The notes under the pieces were generated by a model. The model had not been told where the DNA came from, made no database searches, and saw only the letters and a program-made list of their open reading frames with translations. The position numbers and the translations under genes were made by a program. From CAZWUW01 sp964636895 (GTDB taxonomy: Bacteria; Bacillota; Thermincolia; Thermincolales; CAZWUW01), in NCBI GenBank assembly GCA_964636895.1, contig CAZWUW010000031.1, positions 1 through 30,312 of the forward strand: a stretch of DNA of 30,312 nucleotides, in the 5' to 3' direction. Shown here one piece after another: positions 30,091-30,312 of the stretch (position 1 is the stretch's first letter; each line of letters opens with the position of its first letter).

Positions 30091-30288
30091 TTAAATGAAC
30101 TTATTGACTTCGGTCGCTCCACGGTTAAAAAGCCCGGTGATTGCATCACGGAAAGCCCAGGCAGCAACAGATATAACTACCACAATACCTATAAACAGCA
30201 ATACTTCGGTTGTAATAAAACCATTCTCATTATTGTATTGTGCCGACCATCGACGTAAAAAAAGCCGGGTTTTAATGTACCACTTCAT
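30091..30288 (-). CDS. Flp-like small pilin-type protein
   Basis: 65 aa from ATG 30288 with GAGGAGAGATG upstream. Basic leader (about 1-23) ending NENG, then FITTEVLLFIGIVVVISVAA with Glu at +5, and a short C-terminal tail (NRGATEVNKFI). The size and layout are those of Flp-type pilins. It is the first visible gene of the pilin-like cluster, but the operon probably begins outside the window. Confidence 0.65.
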   Translation of the reverse strand: MKWYIKTRLFLRRWSAQYNNENGFITTEVLLFIGIVVVISVAAWAFRDAITGLFNRGATEVNKFI

Positions 30289-30312
30289 TTTTTCATCTCT
30301 CCTCGTATTTTT

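Overview
The window looks like a chromosomal segment of a Gram-positive, spore-forming anaerobe, probably a clostridial or Peptococcaceae/Desulfotomaculum-like lineage. The evidence is strong AGGAGG ribosome binding sites, lipobox lipoproteins, a Spo0M homologue, many small membrane proteins with zinc ribbons, and a NapC/NirT-type multihaem cytochrome. The lineage is inference. Almost every gene lies on the minus strand, so transcription runs from high to low coordinates.

Region 1 (1-6.9 kb) holds short operons of very small membrane proteins. Two families recur. Family A is a short membrane anchor related to FKLAILAFVGIIV followed by a low-complexity tail, often extremely methionine-rich. 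Family B is a one-helix protein related to MTALITTxLIxTVKVLKVVL with a C-terminal CxxC...CxxC zinc ribbon. Several operons are a B gene followed by an A gene. The same region carries a tetrahaem NrfH/NapC-like cytochrome between two microproteins, and spo0M.

Region 2 (5.9-11.3 kb) is one long operon. It runs from a possible leader peptide and an orphan histidine kinase, through a Gln/Asn-rich two-anchor protein, a membrane zinc-ribbon protein, a four-helix b-type cytochrome and two Met/His-rich membrane proteins, to two family A proteins.

Region 3 (11.6-26.0 kb) has three complete response regulator/histidine kinase pairs, two LolA/RseB-like lipoproteins, an operon of two bacterial PH-domain membrane proteins plus a YcdB/YcdC-domain protein, an SDR oxidoreductase and a DUF3784-like membrane protein.

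Region 4 (26.1-30.3 kb) has a heptad-repeat coiled-coil gene broken by two 100-N scaffold gaps, a small unknown gene, a replication-relaxation-like protein, a triple S1-domain protein and three Tad/pilin-like proteins at the window edge.

The most interesting signal is regulatory. Six promoters in region 1 share one 32-bp layout: TTCAT-like half-site, 6 nt, CTCACAA-like half-site, 8 nt, -10 box, with no consensus -35. The promoter of the long operon instead has six such half-sites at exactly 11-bp spacing, in inverted orientation, 16 nt upstream of a good -35. A 30-aa microprotein gene has related half-sites at the same 16-nt distance. Direct repeats at 11-bp spacing are what OmpR/PhoB-family regulators bind, and three such regulators are encoded here. 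I infer one local regulon joining the Met-rich proteins, the zinc-ribbon proteins, both cytochromes, Spo0M and a sensor kinase: a candidate undescribed envelope, metal or redox system.
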